Part shown: positions 9,106 to 18,005 of the stretch, piece after piece
How positions within the stretch are numbered: position 1 is the first letter of the stretch
Layout of the letters: every line of letters starts with the position of its first letter
NCBI RefSeq assembly: GCF_000717655.1
Contig: NZ_JNZY01000017.1
Location: forward strand, 124,001 to 188,000
Length of the DNA stretch: 64,000 nucleotides
Origin: Streptomyces katrae
GTDB lineage: Bacteria > Actinomycetota > Actinomycetes > Streptomycetales > Streptomycetaceae
Reading direction: 5' to 3'
Notes under the pieces: model-generated
Seen by the model: only the letters and a program-made list of their open reading frames with translations
Told to the model about the DNA's origin: nothing
Databases searched by the model: none
Translations under genes and position numbers: made by a program

Positions 9106-10419
9106 GTGCTCACCGCGTTCGCCCGGGCGTTCAAGACGCCCGACCTGCGCAAGAAGCTGCTCTTCACGCTCGGCATCATCGTGCTGTTCCGGCTCGGGTC
9201 CCACATCCCGGTACCCGGCGTGAGCTACAAGAACGTTCAGATCTGTGTCGACCAGGCCGGAAGCAGCAACAGCCTCTTCGGTCTCGTCAACATGTTCAGC
9301 GGCGGTGCGCTGCTGCAGATCACGATCTTCGCGCTCGGCATCATGCCGTACATCACGGCGAGCATCATCCTGCAGCTGCTGACCGTGGTCATCCCGAAGC
9401 TGGAGAACCTCAAAAAAGAGGGTCAGTCCGGCACCGCGAAGATCACTCAGTACACGCGCTATCTGACGGTCGCACTCGCGATCCTGCAGGGCACCGGCCT
9501 CGTAGCCACTGCCCGCACTGGTGCCCTGTTCCAGGGCTGCCAGGTCGCCAGCCAGATCGTCCCGAACCGGTCGATCTTCACCACGATCGTCATGGTGGTC
9601 ACCATGACCGCCGGTACCTGCGTCGTCATGTGGCTCGGTGAGCTCGTCACCGACCGCGGCATCGGCAACGGCATGTCGATCCTCATGTTCATCTCGATCG
9701 CCGCCGGCTTCATCGGCGCCCTCTGGCAGATCAAGCTCCAGGGCAAGATCGCCGACGGCTGGGTCGAGTTCGGTGTCGTCATCCTCGTCGGCCTCGCGAT
9801 GGTCGCCCTGGTGGTCTTCGTCGAGCAGGCGCAGCGACGGATTCCGGTCCAGTACGCGAAGCGCATGATCGGCCGCCGTGCGTACGGGGGCACCTCCACG
9901 TACATCCCGCTCAAGGTGAACCAGGCCGGTGTCATCCCGGTCATCTTCGCCTCGTCGCTGCTGTACATCCCGGCGCTGATCGTTCAGTTCAGCGGGTCGA
10001 CCGCCGGCTGGGCCACCTGGATCCAGAAGCACTTCGTCAAGGGCGACCACCCGTACTACATCGCCGCCTACTTCCTCCTGATCGTCTTCTTCGCGTTCTT
10101 CTACGTGGCGATTTCGTTCAACCCCGAGGAAGTTGCAGACAACATGAAGAAGTATGGTGGGTTCATCCCGGGTATCCGTGCCGGTCGACCCACCGCCGAG
10201 TACCTGAGCTACGTGCTCAACCGGATCACCTGGCCGGGGTCGCTGTACCTGGGTCTCATCGCTCTTGTGCCGACGATGGCGTTGGCCGGCTTCGGAGCGA
10301 ACCAGAACTTCCCGTTCGGCGGGACGAGCATCCTCATCATCGTGGGTGTGGGTCTGGAAACCGTGAAGCAGATCGAGAGCCAGCTCCAGCAGCGCAATTA
10401 CGAAGGGTTCCTCCGCTGA
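9106..10419 (+). CDS. secY: Preprotein translocase subunit SecY
   Basis: 437 residues with ten predicted transmembrane segments. SecY is the channel of the Sec system; with SecE and SecG it exports unfolded proteins powered by SecA or the ribosome. The plug/TM2 region (FSGGALLQITIFALGIMPYI), the loop KKEGQSGTAKITQYTRYLTV and the cytoplasmic loop with GMSILMFISIAAGF are conserved. The start is GTG 9106, with GCAGGAGG at 9094-9101. The stop overlaps adk by one base, the common secY-adk-map arrangement. Confidence 0.98.
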   Translation: MLTAFARAFKTPDLRKKLLFTLGIIVLFRLGSHIPVPGVSYKNVQICVDQAGSSNSLFGLVNMFSGGALLQITIFALGIMPYITASIILQLLTVVIPKLENLKKEGQSGTAKITQYTRYLTVALAILQGTGLVATARTGALFQGCQVASQIVPNRSIFTTIVMVVTMTAGTCVVMWLGELVTDRGIGNGMSILMFISIAAGFIGALWQIKLQGKIADGWVEFGVVILVGLAMVALVVFVEQAQRRIPVQYAKRMIGRRAYGGTSTYIPLKVNQAGVIPVIFASSLLYIPALIVQFSGSTAGWATWIQKHFVKGDHPYYIAAYFLLIVFFAFFYVAISFNPEEVADNMKKYGGFIPGIRAGRPTAEYLSYVLNRITWPGSLYLGLIALVPTMALAGFGANQNFPFGGTSILIIVGVGLETVKQIESQLQQRNYEGFLR

Positions 10420-11066
10420 TGCGAATCGTCCTCGTCGGACCGCCCGGTGCGGGCAAGGGAACGCAGGCTGCGTTCCTTGCGAAGAACCTGTCGATCCCGC
10501 ACATCTCCACGGGCGACCTCTTCCGCGCCAACATCAGCCAGAACACCGAGCTGGGCCAGCGCGCGAAGGCGTTCATGGACGCCGGTGACCTCGTCCCCGA
10601 CGAGATCACCATCGGCATGGCCAAGGACCGGATGGAGCAGCCGGACGCCGTGAACGGCTTCCTGCTGGACGGCTTCCCGCGCAACGTCTCGCAGGCCGAG
10701 GCGCTGGACGAGATGCTGCAGACGGCGAGCATGAAGCTCGACGCCGTCCTCGACCTCGAGGTCGAGGAGGACGAGGTGGTCAAGCGCATCGCCGGCCGCC
10801 GGATCTGCCGCAACGACTCTGCGCACGTCTTCCACGTCGTGTACGCCGCACCGAAGACCGAGGGCGTCTGCGACGCCTGCGGTGGCGAGCTCTACCAGCG
10901 TGACGACGACTCCGAGGCCACGGTCCGCAACCGGCTCGAGGTCTACCACACGCAGACCGAGCCGATCATCGACTACTACAAGGCCCAGGGCCTGCTGGTG
11001 ACCATCCCGGCCCTCGGTGAGGTCGCGGACGTCACGCAGCGCGCGATGGACGCGCTCAAGAAGTAG
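10419..11066 (+). CDS. adk: Adenylate kinase
   Basis: 215 residues. It interconverts ATP + AMP and 2 ADP in the cytoplasm. The P-loop GPPGAGKGTQ is at residues 7-16, the AMP-binding segment STGDLFRANI follows, and the DGFPRNVSQAEAL block is at about 84-96. The LID domain (about 125-160) has one Cys at C-R-N-D and two at C-D-A-C, consistent with a metal-binding LID of the Gram-positive type with one non-Cys ligand. It is translationally coupled to secY. Confidence 0.97.
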   Translation: MRIVLVGPPGAGKGTQAAFLAKNLSIPHISTGDLFRANISQNTELGQRAKAFMDAGDLVPDEITIGMAKDRMEQPDAVNGFLLDGFPRNVSQAEALDEMLQTASMKLDAVLDLEVEEDEVVKRIAGRRICRNDSAHVFHVVYAAPKTEGVCDACGGELYQRDDDSEATVRNRLEVYHTQTEPIIDYYKAQGLLVTIPALGEVADVTQRAMDALKK

Positions 11067-11081
11067 TACCCCTGCAGTGAG

Positions 11082-11121
11082 CAGTACGGCCGCGGTGTCC
11101 CCAGGACCCCGCGGCCTTACT
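11082..11121 (+). terminator. Hairpin between adk and map
   Basis: GGCCGCGG (11088-11095) pairs with CCGCGGCC (11109-11116); inside it GTCC pairs with GGAC after a single mismatch, and outside CAGTA faces TACTG. There is no long T-run. It probably reduces transcription between adk and map or ends the secY-adk mRNA. Confidence 0.65.
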
Positions 11122-11176
11122 GTTGAGACGACCTGAACAACGTAGATCCGAAGTCCGAAGGTGGAAGGCACTACCC

Positions 11177-12013
11177 ATGGTCCAGATCAAGACCCCCGAG
11201 CAGATCGCGAAGATGCGCGAGGCAGGGCTGGTCGTCGCCGCGATCCACGCGGCGACCCGTGAGGCGGCCGTGCCGGGCGCCACGACGCGGGATCTGGACA
11301 TGGTGGCCCGCAAGGTCATCGCGGATGCCGGGGCCAAGTCGAACTTCCTCGGCTACGGCGGCTTCCCCGCGACGATCTGCACCTCGGTGAACGAGGTCGT
11401 CGTCCACGGCATCCCGGACGACAAGACGGTCCTGAAGGACGGCGACATCATCTCGATCGACGCCGGCGCGATCGTCGACGGCTGGCACGGCGACGCCGCG
11501 TACACGGCCTTCGTGGGCACCGGTCATGCTCCGGAGCTCGTCGAGCTCTCCCGGGTGACCGAGGAGTCCATGTGGGCCGGCATCGCCGCGATGAAGCTCG
11601 GCAACCGCCTCGTGGACATCTCGAAGGCGATCGAGGGCTACATCCGCCGCCAGCCGCGTCCCGCGACCGGCAAGTACGGGATCATCGAGGACTACGGCGG
11701 CCACGGCATCGGGTCCGAGATGCACATGGACCCGCACCTGCTGAACTACGTCTCGCGCAAGCGGGGCAAGGGCATCAAGCTGGTCCCGGGCGTCTGCCTG
11801 GCGATCGAGCCGATGGTTTCCCTGGGCACCCCCCAGACGGAGGTCCTGGCGGACGACTGGACGGTCATCACGACGGACGGCACCTGGTCCTCGCACTGGG
11901 AGCACTCCATCGCCCTGACGGAGGCCGGCCCCATCGTCCTGACCAGCCCGGACTGCGGCAAGGCGAAGCTTGCGGAGTACGGCGTGACGACGGCGCCGGA
12001 CCCGCTCGGTTAA
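11177..12013 (+). CDS. map: Methionine aminopeptidase, type I
   Basis: 278 residues from ATG 11177 (MVQIKTPEQIAKMREAGLVV). It removes the initiator methionine from nascent proteins. The five metal ligands of the family are visible: two Asp in IDAGAIVDGWHGDAAYT, His in GGHGIGSEMH, Glu in CLAIEPMVSLG and Glu in SHWEHSIALTE. GGAAGG upstream of the ATG is the ribosome-binding site. A further in-frame extension upstream (to 11123) runs into the hairpin and is not supported. Confidence 0.96.
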   Translation: MVQIKTPEQIAKMREAGLVVAAIHAATREAAVPGATTRDLDMVARKVIADAGAKSNFLGYGGFPATICTSVNEVVVHGIPDDKTVLKDGDIISIDAGAIVDGWHGDAAYTAFVGTGHAPELVELSRVTEESMWAGIAAMKLGNRLVDISKAIEGYIRRQPRPATGKYGIIEDYGGHGIGSEMHMDPHLLNYVSRKRGKGIKLVPGVCLAIEPMVSLGTPQTEVLADDWTVITTDGTWSSHWEHSIALTEAGPIVLTSPDCGKAKLAEYGVTTAPDPLG

Positions 12014-12067
12014 TGATCTAGTCTGTGGGGCAAACTTTCCGGATTCGTCTTTCTCGGTGCCCTGACG

Positions 12068-12073
12068 TAGACT
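12068..12073 (+). promoter_or_regulatory. infA: Candidate -10 element upstream of infA
   Basis: TAGACT matches the Streptomyces -10 form TAGnnT and lies 80 bp before the infA start; the -35 region 18 bp upstream (TTCGTC) is poor. The 140-bp map-infA gap is long enough for a promoter feeding infA-rpmJ and perhaps the alpha operon. Low confidence. Confidence 0.3.
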
Positions 12074-12153
12074 GACTCGTCGGCTCCTTTGCACCCGCAT
12101 GTCCGCATGTGAGGCAGGGAGCTGATCAAGGTAGCCGATTCGAAGGGCGAAGC

Positions 12154-12375
12154 GTGGCCAAGAAGCAAGGTGCCATCGAGATCGAGGGCACCGTGATCGA
12201 GTCCCTCCCGAACGCGATGTTCAAGGTGGAACTGCAGAACGGTCACAAGGTCCTCGCGCACATCAGCGGCAAGATGCGTATGCACTACATCCGCATCCTC
12301 CCGGATGACCGGGTCGTTGTGGAGCTGTCTCCGTACGACCTGACGCGTGGCCGGATCGTCTACCGATACAAGTAG
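12154..12375 (+). CDS. infA: Translation initiation factor IF-1
   Basis: 73 residues from GTG 12154 ([20 protein letters not shown]), the usual size. IF-1 is a single S1-like OB fold that blocks the A site during initiation and helps IF-2 and IF-3. [20 protein letters not shown] and [20 protein letters not shown] are signature blocks. The start is fixed by family length; CGAAGGGCGA upstream is a moderate ribosome-binding site. Confidence 0.97.
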   Translation: MAKKQGAIEIEGTVIESLPNAMFKVELQNGHKVLAHISGKMRMHYIRILPDDRVVVELSPYDLTRGRIVYRYK

Positions 12376-12448
12376 ATCTTGTCCTCACTCCTGCCTGGGC
12401 GCACGTCCCGGTGCGGGTGGTGGCACTGACCCGGAGAACCTCACCAAC

Positions 12449-12562
12449 ATGAAGGTCAAGCCGAGCGTCAAGAAGATCTGCGACAAGTGCAAGGTGATCC
12501 GCCGTCACGGTCGGGTCATGGTCATCTGCGACAACCTGCGCCACAAGCAGCGCCAGGGCTGA
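12449..12562 (+). CDS. rpmJ: 50S ribosomal protein L36, zinc-binding form
   Basis: 37 residues: [20 protein letters not shown] followed by [17 protein letters not shown]. Zinc ligands are C11, C14, C27 and H32, so it is the zinc (C+) form. L36 binds 23S rRNA domains II and V late in assembly. It sits 73 bp after infA and just before the structured leader of rpsM. Confidence 0.97.
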   Translation: MKVKPSVKKICDKCKVIRRHGRVMVICDNLRHKQRQG

Positions 12563-12590
12563 CGCACGCCGACCGACCTGCACTACGCAG

Positions 12591-12731
12591 TTCTTCGCGC
12601 GACGTAAGAAAACGTACATACGCAGAACCCGCCCAGCCCTGAGAAGGGCCGGCGGCACCTCCGGCGGGGGCCGGGGACCCGGACGTACCACCACCCATCA
12701 GGGGCGGTCGGCGGTCGGGAGTGGTTCTGCG
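12591..12731 (+). promoter_or_regulatory. Structured leader RNA of the alpha operon (rpsM)
   Basis: The 199-bp rpmJ-rpsM gap contains a perfect 9-bp long-range pair, CGCAGAACC (12621-12629) with GGTTCTGCG (12723-12731). It encloses smaller hairpins: GCCCT-GAGA-AGGGC (12636-12649, a GNRA-type loop) and CCGG-GGAC-CCGG (12671-12682). A further hairpin TTCTT/AAGAA (12591-12610) lies upstream. This looks like a multibranch leader before rpsM-rpsK-rpoA-rplQ. Autogenous control by a ribosomal protein is an inference; no known RNA family is recognised. Confidence 0.5.
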
Positions 12732-12761
12732 GAAGACCCCCGAACACACAGGAGCCATTGA

Positions 12762-13142
12762 ATGGCACGCGTTTCCGGTGTTGACATCCCGCGCGAAAAG
12801 CGTGTGGAGATCGCACTCACCTACGTCTTCGGTATCGGGCGCACCCGGTCCAAGGAGATCCTCGCCTCCACCGGCGTGAACCCGAACACCCGCGTTCGTG
12901 ACCTGGCCGAAGAGGACCTCGTCAAGATCCGCGAGTACGTGGACGCCAACCTCCGTACCGAGGGTGACCTCCGCCGCGAGATCCAGGGCGACATCCGCCG
13001 CAAGATCGAGATCCAGTGCTACCAGGGCATCCGCCACCGTCGTGGCCTGCCGGTGCACGGTCAGCGCACCAGCACGAACGCGCGTACCCGCAAGGGCCCG
13101 CGTCGCGCGATCGCCGGTAAGAAGAAGCCGGGCAAGAAGTAG
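12762..13142 (+). CDS. rpsM: 30S ribosomal protein S13
   Basis: 126 residues. S13 is at the top of the 30S head and bridges to the 50S subunit and P-site tRNA. The start [20 protein letters not shown], the helix-two-turn-helix [20 protein letters not shown] and the basic tail [20 protein letters not shown] are characteristic. ACAGGAGCC before the ATG is the ribosome-binding site. First gene of the alpha operon. Confidence 0.98.
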   Translation: MARVSGVDIPREKRVEIALTYVFGIGRTRSKEILASTGVNPNTRVRDLAEEDLVKIREYVDANLRTEGDLRREIQGDIRRKIEIQCYQGIRHRRGLPVHGQRTSTNARTRKGPRRAIAGKKKPGKK

Positions 13143-13196
13143 TCCTGTTCAGCGGTCTTGCGCTGTAGGACCGACCACCTCCCGTAGGAGATTTAG

Positions 13197-13601
13197 ATGC
13201 CCCCCAAGGGTCGTCAGGGCGCTGCCAAGAAGGTGCGCCGCAAGGAAAAGAAGAACGTCGCTCACGGGCACGCCCACATCAAGAGCACGTTCAACAACAC
13301 GATCGTCTCGATCACGGACCCCTCGGGCAACGTGATCTCCTGGGCCTCCGCCGGCCACGTCGGCTTCAAGGGCTCGCGCAAGTCCACCCCCTTCGCCGCG
13401 CAGATGGCCGCCGAGTCGGCCGCCCGCCGCGCGCAGGAGCACGGCATGCGCAAGGTCGACGTCTTCGTCAAGGGTCCCGGCTCCGGCCGTGAGACCGCGA
13501 TCCGCTCCCTCCAGGCCACCGGCCTCGAGGTCGGCTCGATCCAGGACGTCACCCCCACCCCGCACAACGGCTGCCGCCCGCCGAAGCGCCGCCGCGTCTG
13601 A
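13197..13601 (+). CDS. rpsK: 30S ribosomal protein S11
   Basis: 134 residues. S11 is part of the platform that contacts the mRNA exit side. The sequence has [20 protein letters not shown], then [20 protein letters not shown], and ends with the typical [16 protein letters not shown] tail. In alpha operons of many bacteria rpsD comes next; here a hairpin and then rpoA follow directly. Confidence 0.98.
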   Translation: MPPKGRQGAAKKVRRKEKKNVAHGHAHIKSTFNNTIVSITDPSGNVISWASAGHVGFKGSRKSTPFAAQMAAESAARRAQEHGMRKVDVFVKGPGSGRETAIRSLQATGLEVGSIQDVTPTPHNGCRPPKRRRV

Positions 13602-13634
13602 CGCAGCGGACGCACCCGTGCGTCTTTGAGTGTC

Positions 13635-13670
13635 CGGGCGGTACGACCCCTTCGGGGGCCGTGCCGCCCG
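13635..13670 (+). terminator. Hairpin between rpsK and rpoA (attenuator-like)
   Basis: CGGGCGGTACG (13635-13645) faces CGTGCCGCCCG (13660-13670), and an inner CCCC/GGGG pair closes a short TTC loop; one T-G wobble and one A-C mismatch interrupt the stem. No T-run follows. It lies where rpsD would be in other bacteria and may partly uncouple rpoA-rplQ from rpsM-rpsK. Confidence 0.55.
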
Positions 13671-13741
13671 TACCCTTGCAGTACCCAGCAGTACATGTCG
13701 GGCGTCAAATAGTGGGCGTCCACGACTGAAGGAACACAGAC

Positions 13742-14764
13742 ATGCTTATCGCTCAGCGTCCTTCGCTGACCGAAGAGGTCGTCGACGAGTACCGCTCGCG
13801 GTTCGTGATCGAGCCGCTCGAGCCGGGCTTCGGCTACACCCTCGGCAACTCTCTGCGCCGCACGCTCCTGTCCTCGATCCCGGGTGCCGCAGTCACCAGC
13901 ATCCGCGTGGACGGCGTCCTGCACGAGTTCACCACCGTGCCCGGTGTCAAGGAAGACGTCACCGACATCATCCTCAACATCAAGCAGCTGGTCGTCTCCT
14001 CGGAGCACGACGAGCCGGTCGTGATGTACCTGCGCAAGCAGGGTCCCGGCCTGGTCACCGCTGCCGACATCGCGCCCCCGGCCGGTGTCGAGGTGCACAA
14101 CCCGGACCTGGTCCTCGCCACGCTCAACGGCAAGGGCAAGCTGGAGATGGAGCTGACCGTCGAGCGCGGTCGCGGCTACGTCTCCGCCGTCCAGAACAAG
14201 CAGCTGGGCCAGGAGATCGGCCGTATCCCGGTCGACTCCATCTACAGCCCGGTCCTCAAGGTCACCTACAAGGTCGAGGCGACCCGAGTCGAGCAGCGCA
14301 CCGACTTCGACAAGCTCATCGTCGACGTCGAGACCAAGCAGGCCATGCGCCCGCGCGACGCCATGGCGTCCGCCGGCAAGACCCTGGTCGAGCTGTTCGG
14401 TCTGGCCCGCGAGCTCAACATCGACGCCGAGGGCATCGACATGGGCCCGTCCCCGACGGACGCTGCCCTGGCCGCCGACCTGGCGCTGCCGATCGAGGAG
14501 CTCGAGCTCACCGTTCGGTCGTACAACTGCCTCAAGCGCGAGGGCATCCACTCCGTGGGTGAGCTCGTCGCCCGCTCCGAGGCCGACCTGCTCGACATCC
14601 GCAACTTCGGTGCGAAGTCGATCGACGAGGTCAAGGCGAAGCTGGCCGGCATGGGCCTGGCCCTCAAGGACAGCCCGCCCGGATTCGACCCGACCGCCGC
14701 TGCCGACGCCTTCGGCGCCGACGACGACGCGGACGCCGGTTTCGTCGAGACCGAGCAGTACTAA
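13742..14764 (+). CDS. rpoA: DNA-directed RNA polymerase subunit alpha
   Basis: 340 residues. The N-terminal domain (about 1-230) drives dimerisation and assembly of beta and beta-prime ([20 protein letters not shown] at about 21-40). A linker leads to the C-terminal domain (about 250-315), which contacts UP-element DNA and activators ([20 protein letters not shown] and [20 protein letters not shown]). The acidic C-terminal tail is typical of actinobacteria. GAAGGAACACAGAC before the ATG is the ribosome-binding site. Confidence 0.98.
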   Translation: MLIAQRPSLTEEVVDEYRSRFVIEPLEPGFGYTLGNSLRRTLLSSIPGAAVTSIRVDGVLHEFTTVPGVKEDVTDIILNIKQLVVSSEHDEPVVMYLRKQGPGLVTAADIAPPAGVEVHNPDLVLATLNGKGKLEMELTVERGRGYVSAVQNKQLGQEIGRIPVDSIYSPVLKVTYKVEATRVEQRTDFDKLIVDVETKQAMRPRDAMASAGKTLVELFGLARELNIDAEGIDMGPSPTDAALAADLALPIEELELTVRSYNCLKREGIHSVGELVARSEADLLDIRNFGAKSIDEVKAKLAGMGLALKDSPPGFDPTAAADAFGADDDADAGFVETEQY

Positions 14765-14848
14765 GAAAAGACTTTCCCGGGGCAGCCGCCCCGGGGGAAC
14801 TGACACCGGTACCTGACACGGCCGGTGCAGATATGAAGGAGTAACACC

Positions 14849-15316
14849 ATGCCGCGTCCCGCAAAGGGTGCCCGTCTGGGCGGCTCCGCCGCGCACGAGA
14901 AGCACCTTCTCGCGAACCTCGCGAAGGCGCTCTTCGAGCACGGCCGCATCACCACCACCGAGGCCAAGGCCCGCCGCCTGCGTCCCTACGCCGAGCGTCT
15001 GGTCACCAAGGCCAAGAAGGGCGACATCCACAACCGTCGCCTGGTGCTGCAGACGATCACGGACAAGAGCATCGTGCACACGCTGTTCACCGAGATCGCC
15101 CCGCGCTACGAGAACCGCCCCGGTGGTTACACGCGCATCACCAAGATCGGCAACCGTCGTGGCGACAACGCCCCGATGGCCGTGATCGAGCTGGTCGAGG
15201 CCCTTACGGTCGCCCAGCAGGCCACTGGTGAGGCCGAGGCCGCCACCAAGCGCGCCGCGAAGGACGCCGAGGCCGTGGCCGAGGCTCCCGCCGCCGAGGA
15301 GACCAAGGAGGCCTGA
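14849..15316 (+). CDS. rplQ: 50S ribosomal protein L17
   Basis: 155 residues. L17 lies near the tunnel exit. The core (about 1-118) begins [20 protein letters not shown] and contains [20 protein letters not shown]. The last about 35 residues are an Ala/Glu/Lys-rich extension common in actinobacteria. ATGAAGGAGTAACACC holds a strong ribosome-binding site. It closes the alpha operon and is followed by a strong terminator. Confidence 0.97.
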   Translation: MPRPAKGARLGGSAAHEKHLLANLAKALFEHGRITTTEAKARRLRPYAERLVTKAKKGDIHNRRLVLQTITDKSIVHTLFTEIAPRYENRPGGYTRITKIGNRRGDNAPMAVIELVEALTVAQQATGEAEAATKRAAKDAEAVAEAPAAEETKEA

Positions 15317-15351
15317 TCCCGCTTCGGGATCGAGCTTGCTTGATCGGCTCT

Positions 15352-15386
15352 GAACGGGCCCGCCCCTTCCCGGGGCGGGCCCGTTC
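15352..15386 (+). terminator. Strong terminator after rplQ
   Basis: A perfect 15-bp stem, GAACGGGCCCGCCCC (15352-15366) with GGGGCGGGCCCGTTC (15372-15386) around TTCCC, followed by TGCGTTT. A smaller hairpin GATCCCG/CGGGATC (15315-15331) overlaps the rplQ stop. Together they should end the ribosomal protein transcription unit. Confidence 0.85.
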
Positions 15387-15429
15387 TGCGTTTCCGAGCT
15401 ATTTCCGAGCTTCTGAGAGGATCTGTCAC

Positions 15430-16281
15430 GTGAGTGACGAGGTGGAGCCCGGGCACGTCCGGGTGCGGCTGGACCTGTCGTACGACGGCAAGGACTTCTC
15501 CGGCTGGGCGAAGCAGCGGGTGCTGCGGACCGTGCAGGGCGAGCTGGAGTCGGCCCTGCAGACCGTGATGCGGCTGCCGGACCCGGTCGAGCTGACCGTG
15601 GCCGGGCGCACCGACGCCGGCGTGCACGCGCGCGGGCAGGTAGCCCAGTTCGACCTGGCCGAGGAGGTGTGGGCCGAGCACCACGACAAGCTGCTGCGCC
15701 GCCTCGCGGGCCGGCTGCCGCACGACGTACGGGTGTGGAAGGCCGCCGAGGCCCCCGCGGGCTTCAACGCCCGGTTCTCCGCCATCTGGCGCCGCTACGC
15801 CTACCGCGTCGGCGACCACCAGGGCGGCGTCGACCCGCTGCGCCGCGGGCACGTGCTGTGGCACCAGTGGCCACTGGACGTGGACGCCATGAACGAGGCC
15901 GCCGCCCCGCTGCTCGGCGAGCACGACTTCGCCGCGTACTGCAAGAAGCGCGAGGGCGCCACGACCATCCGTACCCTCCAGCAGCTCAGCTGGGAGCGCG
16001 CCGAGGACGGGATCGTCACGGCGACCGTCCGCGCCGATGCCTTCTGCCACAACATGGTCCGCTCGCTGGTCGGCGCACTGCTGCACGTCGGGGACGGGCA
16101 CCGGCCGACCGACTGGCCCGGGAAGGTCCTGCGGGCCGCCGTACGGGACTCCTCGGTGCACGTAGTGAAGCCACACGGGCTCACCCTGGAGGAGGTCGGC
16201 TACCCGGCGGACGAGCTGCTGGCCGCCCGCAGCAAGGAGGCACGCAACATGCGGACCCTCCCGGGTGCCGGCTGCTGCTGA
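15430..16281 (+). CDS. truA: tRNA pseudouridine(38-40) synthase TruA
   Basis: 283 residues from GTG 15430 ([20 protein letters not shown]). TruA makes pseudouridine at positions 38-40 of tRNA anticodon stems. The catalytic Asp is D62 in [13 protein letters not shown]. Further blocks are [19 protein letters not shown] and [25 protein letters not shown] lies about 10 nt upstream of the GTG; the frame extends further up through the rplQ terminator, which is not credible coding. Its position after rplQ is conserved in many bacteria. Confidence 0.95.
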   Translation: MSDEVEPGHVRVRLDLSYDGKDFSGWAKQRVLRTVQGELESALQTVMRLPDPVELTVAGRTDAGVHARGQVAQFDLAEEVWAEHHDKLLRRLAGRLPHDVRVWKAAEAPAGFNARFSAIWRRYAYRVGDHQGGVDPLRRGHVLWHQWPLDVDAMNEAAAPLLGEHDFAAYCKKREGATTIRTLQQLSWERAEDGIVTATVRADAFCHNMVRSLVGALLHVGDGHRPTDWPGKVLRAAVRDSSVHVVKPHGLTLEEVGYPADELLAARSKEARNMRTLPGAGCC

Positions 16282-16308
16282 TCCGCCGGTGACCGCCGCA
16301 CAATCCGT

Positions 16309-16338
16309 TTGGGCGGATCGGCGCCGGGCCTGGACAAT
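16309..16338 (+). promoter_or_regulatory. Promoter for a leaderless ABC-F mRNA
   Basis: TTGGGC (16309-16314) and GACAAT (16333-16338) are spaced by 18 bp; the -10 ends 7 nt before ATG 16346, so transcription would begin at the start codon. The -35 lies inside a small inverted repeat ATCCG-N6-CGGAT. Motif-based prediction. Confidence 0.55.
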
Positions 16339-16345
16339 GCCCGGC

Positions 16346-17965
16346 ATGGGACATCTCGAAGCCAGCCACCTGGAGTACTACCTTCCCGACGGGCGGGTCC
16401 TGCTCCCCGACGTCTCCTTCCGCGTGGGGGAGGGGTCGGTCGTCGCCCTCGTCGGGGCGAACGGGGCCGGCAAGACCACCCTGCTGAAGCTGATCTCGGG
16501 TGACCTCCAGCCGCACGGCGGCGGGGTCACCGTCAGCGGCGGCCTCGGCGTGATGTCGCAGTTCGTGGGGTCCGTACGGGACGAGACGACCGTACGGGAC
16601 CTGCTGGTCTCGGTGGCCCAGCCCCGGATCCGGGCGGCCGCGAAGGCCGTCGACCACGCCGAGCACCTGATCATGACGGTGGACGACGAAGCCGCGCAGA
16701 TGGCGTACGCGCAGGCGCTCAGCGACTGGGCCGACGTACAGGGCTACGAGGCGGAGACCCTGTGGGACGTCTGCACCATGGCCGCGCTGGCCGTCCCGTA
16801 CGACGCCGCGCAGTTCCGCGAGGTGCGCACGCTGTCGGGCGGTGAGCAGAAGCGGCTGGTCCTCGAGGCCCTGCTGCGCGGGCCGGACGAGGTGCTGCTG
16901 CTCGACGAGCCGGACAACTACCTGGACGTCCCGGGCAAGCGGTGGCTGGAGGAGCAGCTCAAGGCCACCCGCAAGACGGTGCTCTTCGTGTCGCACGACC
17001 GGGAGCTGCTGTCCACGGCCGCCGAGAAGATCATCAGCCTGGAGCCGAGCCCGATGGGCACGGACGTGTGGGTGCACGGCTCGGGATTCGGCACGTACCA
17101 CGAGGCCCGCAAGGAGCGCTTCGCGCGCTTCGAGGAGCTCAAGCGGCGCTGGGACGAGGAGCACGCCCGCCTGAAGGCGCTGGTCCTGCGGCTGCGCAAC
17201 CAGGCGGCGAGCAGCCCCGACATGGCCTCGCGCTACCGGGCGATGCAGACGCGCTTCCAGAAGTTCGAGGAGGCGGGCCCGCCGCCGGAGCCCCCGCGCG
17301 AGCAGGACATCAGGATGCGCCTGAAGGGCGGCCGGACCGGCGTGCGCGCGCTGACCGTGGAGAACCTCGAGCTCACGGGCCTGATGAAGCCGTTCTCGCT
17401 GGAGGTCTTCTACGGGGAGCGGGTCGCGGTGCTCGGCTCGAACGGCTCCGGGAAGTCGCACTTCCTGCGGCTGCTGGCGGGCGAGGACGTCAAGCACACG
17501 GGCGACTTCAAGCTGGGTGCCCGGGTGGTCGCCGGACACTTCGCGCAGACCCACGCCCACCCCGAGCTGTTCGGCCGCACCCTGGTCGACATCCTGTGGA
17601 CGGAGGCCGCGAAGCCGCTCGGCGCCGCGATGGGCGTCCTGCGCCGGTACGAGCTCGAGCGCCAGGGCGAGCAGCCGTTCGAGAAGCTGTCGGGCGGCCA
17701 GCAGGCGCGTTTCCAGATCCTGCTCCTGGAACTGGCGGGCACCACCGCGCTGCTGCTGGACGAGCCGACGGACAACCTGGACCTGGAGTCCGCGGAGGCG
17801 CTGCAGGACGGCTTGGAGTCGTATGAGGGCACTGTGTTGTGCGTCACGCACGACCGCTGGTTCGCGCGCACATTTGACCGTTTCCTGGTCTTCGGCTCGG
17901 ACGGTGTTGTACGAGAGACTCAGGAACCCGTATGGGACGAACGTAGGGTCGAGCGGAAGCGCTAG
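16346..17965 (+). CDS. ABC-F family ATP-binding protein (duplicated ATPase)
   Basis: 539 residues without membrane segments: two ABC ATPase domains joined by a charged linker. Domain 1 has Walker A GANGAGKTT (about 38-46), signature LSGGEQKR and Walker B LLLDEPDN. Domain 2 has GSNGSGKSH, LSGGQQAR and LLLDEPTD. This architecture is the ABC-F family, whose members act on ribosomes (EttA-like factors or antibiotic-protection proteins) instead of transport. Which subtype this is cannot be told from sequence alone; its chromosomal place beside ribosomal genes suggests a housekeeping translation factor. The start ATG 16346 is supported by the -10 located 7 nt before it. Confidence 0.9.
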   Translation: MGHLEASHLEYYLPDGRVLLPDVSFRVGEGSVVALVGANGAGKTTLLKLISGDLQPHGGGVTVSGGLGVMSQFVGSVRDETTVRDLLVSVAQPRIRAAAKAVDHAEHLIMTVDDEAAQMAYAQALSDWADVQGYEAETLWDVCTMAALAVPYDAAQFREVRTLSGGEQKRLVLEALLRGPDEVLLLDEPDNYLDVPGKRWLEEQLKATRKTVLFVSHDRELLSTAAEKIISLEPSPMGTDVWVHGSGFGTYHEARKERFARFEELKRRWDEEHARLKALVLRLRNQAASSPDMASRYRAMQTRFQKFEEAGPPPEPPREQDIRMRLKGGRTGVRALTVENLELTGLMKPFSLEVFYGERVAVLGSNGSGKSHFLRLLAGEDVKHTGDFKLGARVVAGHFAQTHAHPELFGRTLVDILWTEAAKPLGAAMGVLRRYELERQGEQPFEKLSGGQQARFQILLLELAGTTALLLDEPTDNLDLESAEALQDGLESYEGTVLCVTHDRWFARTFDRFLVFGSDGVVRETQEPVWDERRVERKR

Positions 17966-17975
17966 GGGGAGACCG

Positions 17976-18001
17976 CTCCCTCGGTCGGAGTGAGGGGGAG
18001 G
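17976..18001 (+). other. Possible RNA hairpin covering the ribosome-binding site of the next gene
   Basis: CTCCCTC just after the ABC-F stop can pair with GAGGGGGAG, the ribosome-binding region before GTG 18006. If formed, it would hide the Shine-Dalgarno sequence. It is a short GC-rich stem and could be chance. Confidence 0.3.
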
Positions 18002-18005
18002 CGTT

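Noticed and set aside
12612..12688. Repeated ACGTAC at 12612 and 12683 as a pairing in the rpsM leader
   Set aside because: The copies are direct, not complementary, so they cannot form the helix considered.
13262..15079. 605-codon minus-strand open frame across rpsK-rpoA-rplQ
   Set aside because: Same antisense GC effect; the plus strand carries unmistakable rpsK, rpoA and rplQ.
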